Part shown: piece by piece, positions 48,226 to 48,730 of the stretch
How positions within the stretch are numbered: position 1 is the first letter of the stretch
Layout of the letters: the number at the start of each line of letters is the position of its first letter
Source: Candidatus Saccharibacteria bacterium RIFCSPHIGHO2_12_FULL_44_22
GTDB taxonomy: Bacteria; Patescibacteriota; Saccharimonadia; Saccharimonadales; Saccharimonadaceae
Direction: 5' to 3'
Assembly: GCA_001790515.1 (NCBI GenBank)
Contig: MGCS01000012.1
Location: forward strand, 77,543 to 126,272
DNA length: 48,730 bases
Notes under the pieces: generated by a model
Told to the model about the DNA's origin: nothing
Seen by the model: only the letters and a program-made list of their open reading frames with translations
Database searches by the model: none
Made by a program: the position numbers and the translations under genes

Positions 48226-48730
48226 AAAAGTTCAAGAAAGAAGTTGGGTCATAATAATGGTACTCTCCGAATGTGACAATATTTGGAATAATAGCATTGT
48301 TGTTGTTGCAATCAATCGGAACCCTTGGTCGACCAAGTGCGACGATACCGGCCGGAGCGGTGTATAGCACCCTGTCTAGCGCCCATGTGCCTGTCGAAAA
48401 ATCAGATCCTGTTCGTACCCATCGTTCAAGTGTTTTTACCCCTCCAGATCGGTTGATGATGATCAATAACGAACCGTCAGCGGCAAAATTTCCTCCACCG
48501 ACGTACCCAGATGGACCAAATGACGGGCCTGAAACCGTTACATCTTCTGTTGCCCACGTGTTTGTCGTATCCGACGTCTGGCGCGACAGTACTTTGTATG
48601 AACAGCCGACGTCGAGAGCGTTTTTGTCGGCATAGACACCGATCAAAATATAGCGTGCATTTCGCGTCATATCAAATGCACGCTGACTTTGCCCTGCTGG
48701 CGCTGACCTTACTAGGTCGGTAGAATTGGT
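48197..48730 (-). CDS. Partial extracellular-type beta-rich protein, cut by the right edge
   Basis: The frame stays open from the stop at 48197 to the window end, so the N-terminus is missing; the ATG at 48670 is internal. The visible 177 residues are rich in Ser, Thr, Gly and Trp, with repeating strand-turn units (TTNTWATEDVTVSG ... STGTWALDRVLYTAPAGIVALGRPRVP), reminiscent of BNR/beta-propeller-like repeats (weak inference). Two cysteines are present. It overlaps the start of pilin 2 by 29 bases, so it is probably part of the same pilus or surface-adhesion operon. The family is not established. Confidence 0.6.
   Translation of the reverse strand, partial: TNSTDLVRSAPAGQSQRAFDMTRNARYILIGVYADKNALDVGCSYKVLSRQTSDTTNTWATEDVTVSGPSFGPSGYVGGGNFAADGSLLIIINRSGGVKTLERWVRTGSDFSTGTWALDRVLYTAPAGIVALGRPRVPIDCNNNNAIIPNIVTFGEYHYYDPTSFLNFYGDQVVIEF

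Overview
The window looks like a chromosome segment of a Candidate Phyla Radiation bacterium, most likely a Saccharibacterium (TM7). The evidence is indirect: very compact genes, convergent pairs that share or abut stop codons, type IV pilins with the GFTIVELL leader typical of this group, an LPxTG surface protein, a MurT/GatD pair, a MurA fused to an XRE helix-turn-helix, and membrane-anchored Clp-type ATPases. All genes read with the standard bacterial code and TGA is used as a stop (33650-33652). No rRNA and no CRISPR array were seen.

Layout. 1-2.7 kb: cell-surface proteins (a truncated Thr/Pro/Ala-rich stalk protein and an LPETG-anchored DUF11 protein). 2.7-11.5 kb: a 7TM sensor kinase, an E1-like (ThiF) enzyme coupled to an unknown partner, an orphan receiver protein, FolD, a DUF5684-like membrane protein, a photolyase and three tandem DUF1801 genes. 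11.5-18.9 kb: tRNA-Lys with a tRNA-like leader, a large membrane protein, tRNA-Arg(TCG), MurB, a pilin, GlyA, HTH-MurA and tRNA-His. 18.98-29.2 kb: an integrated element abutting tRNA-Gly(TCC). It carries a large serine recombinase whose reading frame ends inside the tRNA, a RepA-like ATPase and small unknown genes, then a four-gene cargo operon: GrpE-like factor, unusual Hsp70, membrane-anchored J-like protein without HPD, and a Cdc48/FtsH-like AAA+ ATPase.

29.2-33 kb: an ATP-grasp gene, tRNA-Arg(TCT) with its own tRNA-like leader, and a 2.6-kb accessory segment bounded by an exact 15-bp copy of the tRNA-Arg 3' end. Its three accessory genes (degenerate Nudix, degenerate CPBP, alpha/beta hydrolase) are separated by further divergent tRNA-3'-end-like sites. 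33-48.7 kb: small metabolic and redox enzymes, a membrane-anchored ClpC-like ATPase, MurT/GatD, an OpgC-like acyltransferase, two GT39-like glycosyltransferases, GtrA, tRNA-Pro, a large surface-exposed protein, an EEP-family nuclease/phosphatase and a second pilin operon cut by the right edge.

Two themes run through the window. First, at least fifteen genes have a -10-like hexamer ending only 6-9 bases before the start codon, so leaderless mRNAs appear common. Second, tRNA genes are hot spots for insertion and duplication. tRNA-Lys and tRNA-Arg(TCT) have leaders with a partial tRNA 5' copy plus a segment complementary to the D-arm of the downstream tRNA, and decayed tRNA ends with terminators and paired hairpins occur at 29.1-29.35 and 32.76-32.97 kb. 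The strongest candidates for undescribed biology are the Hsp70/AAA+ cargo operon, the tRNA-Arg cassette-like segment and the tRNA leaders.
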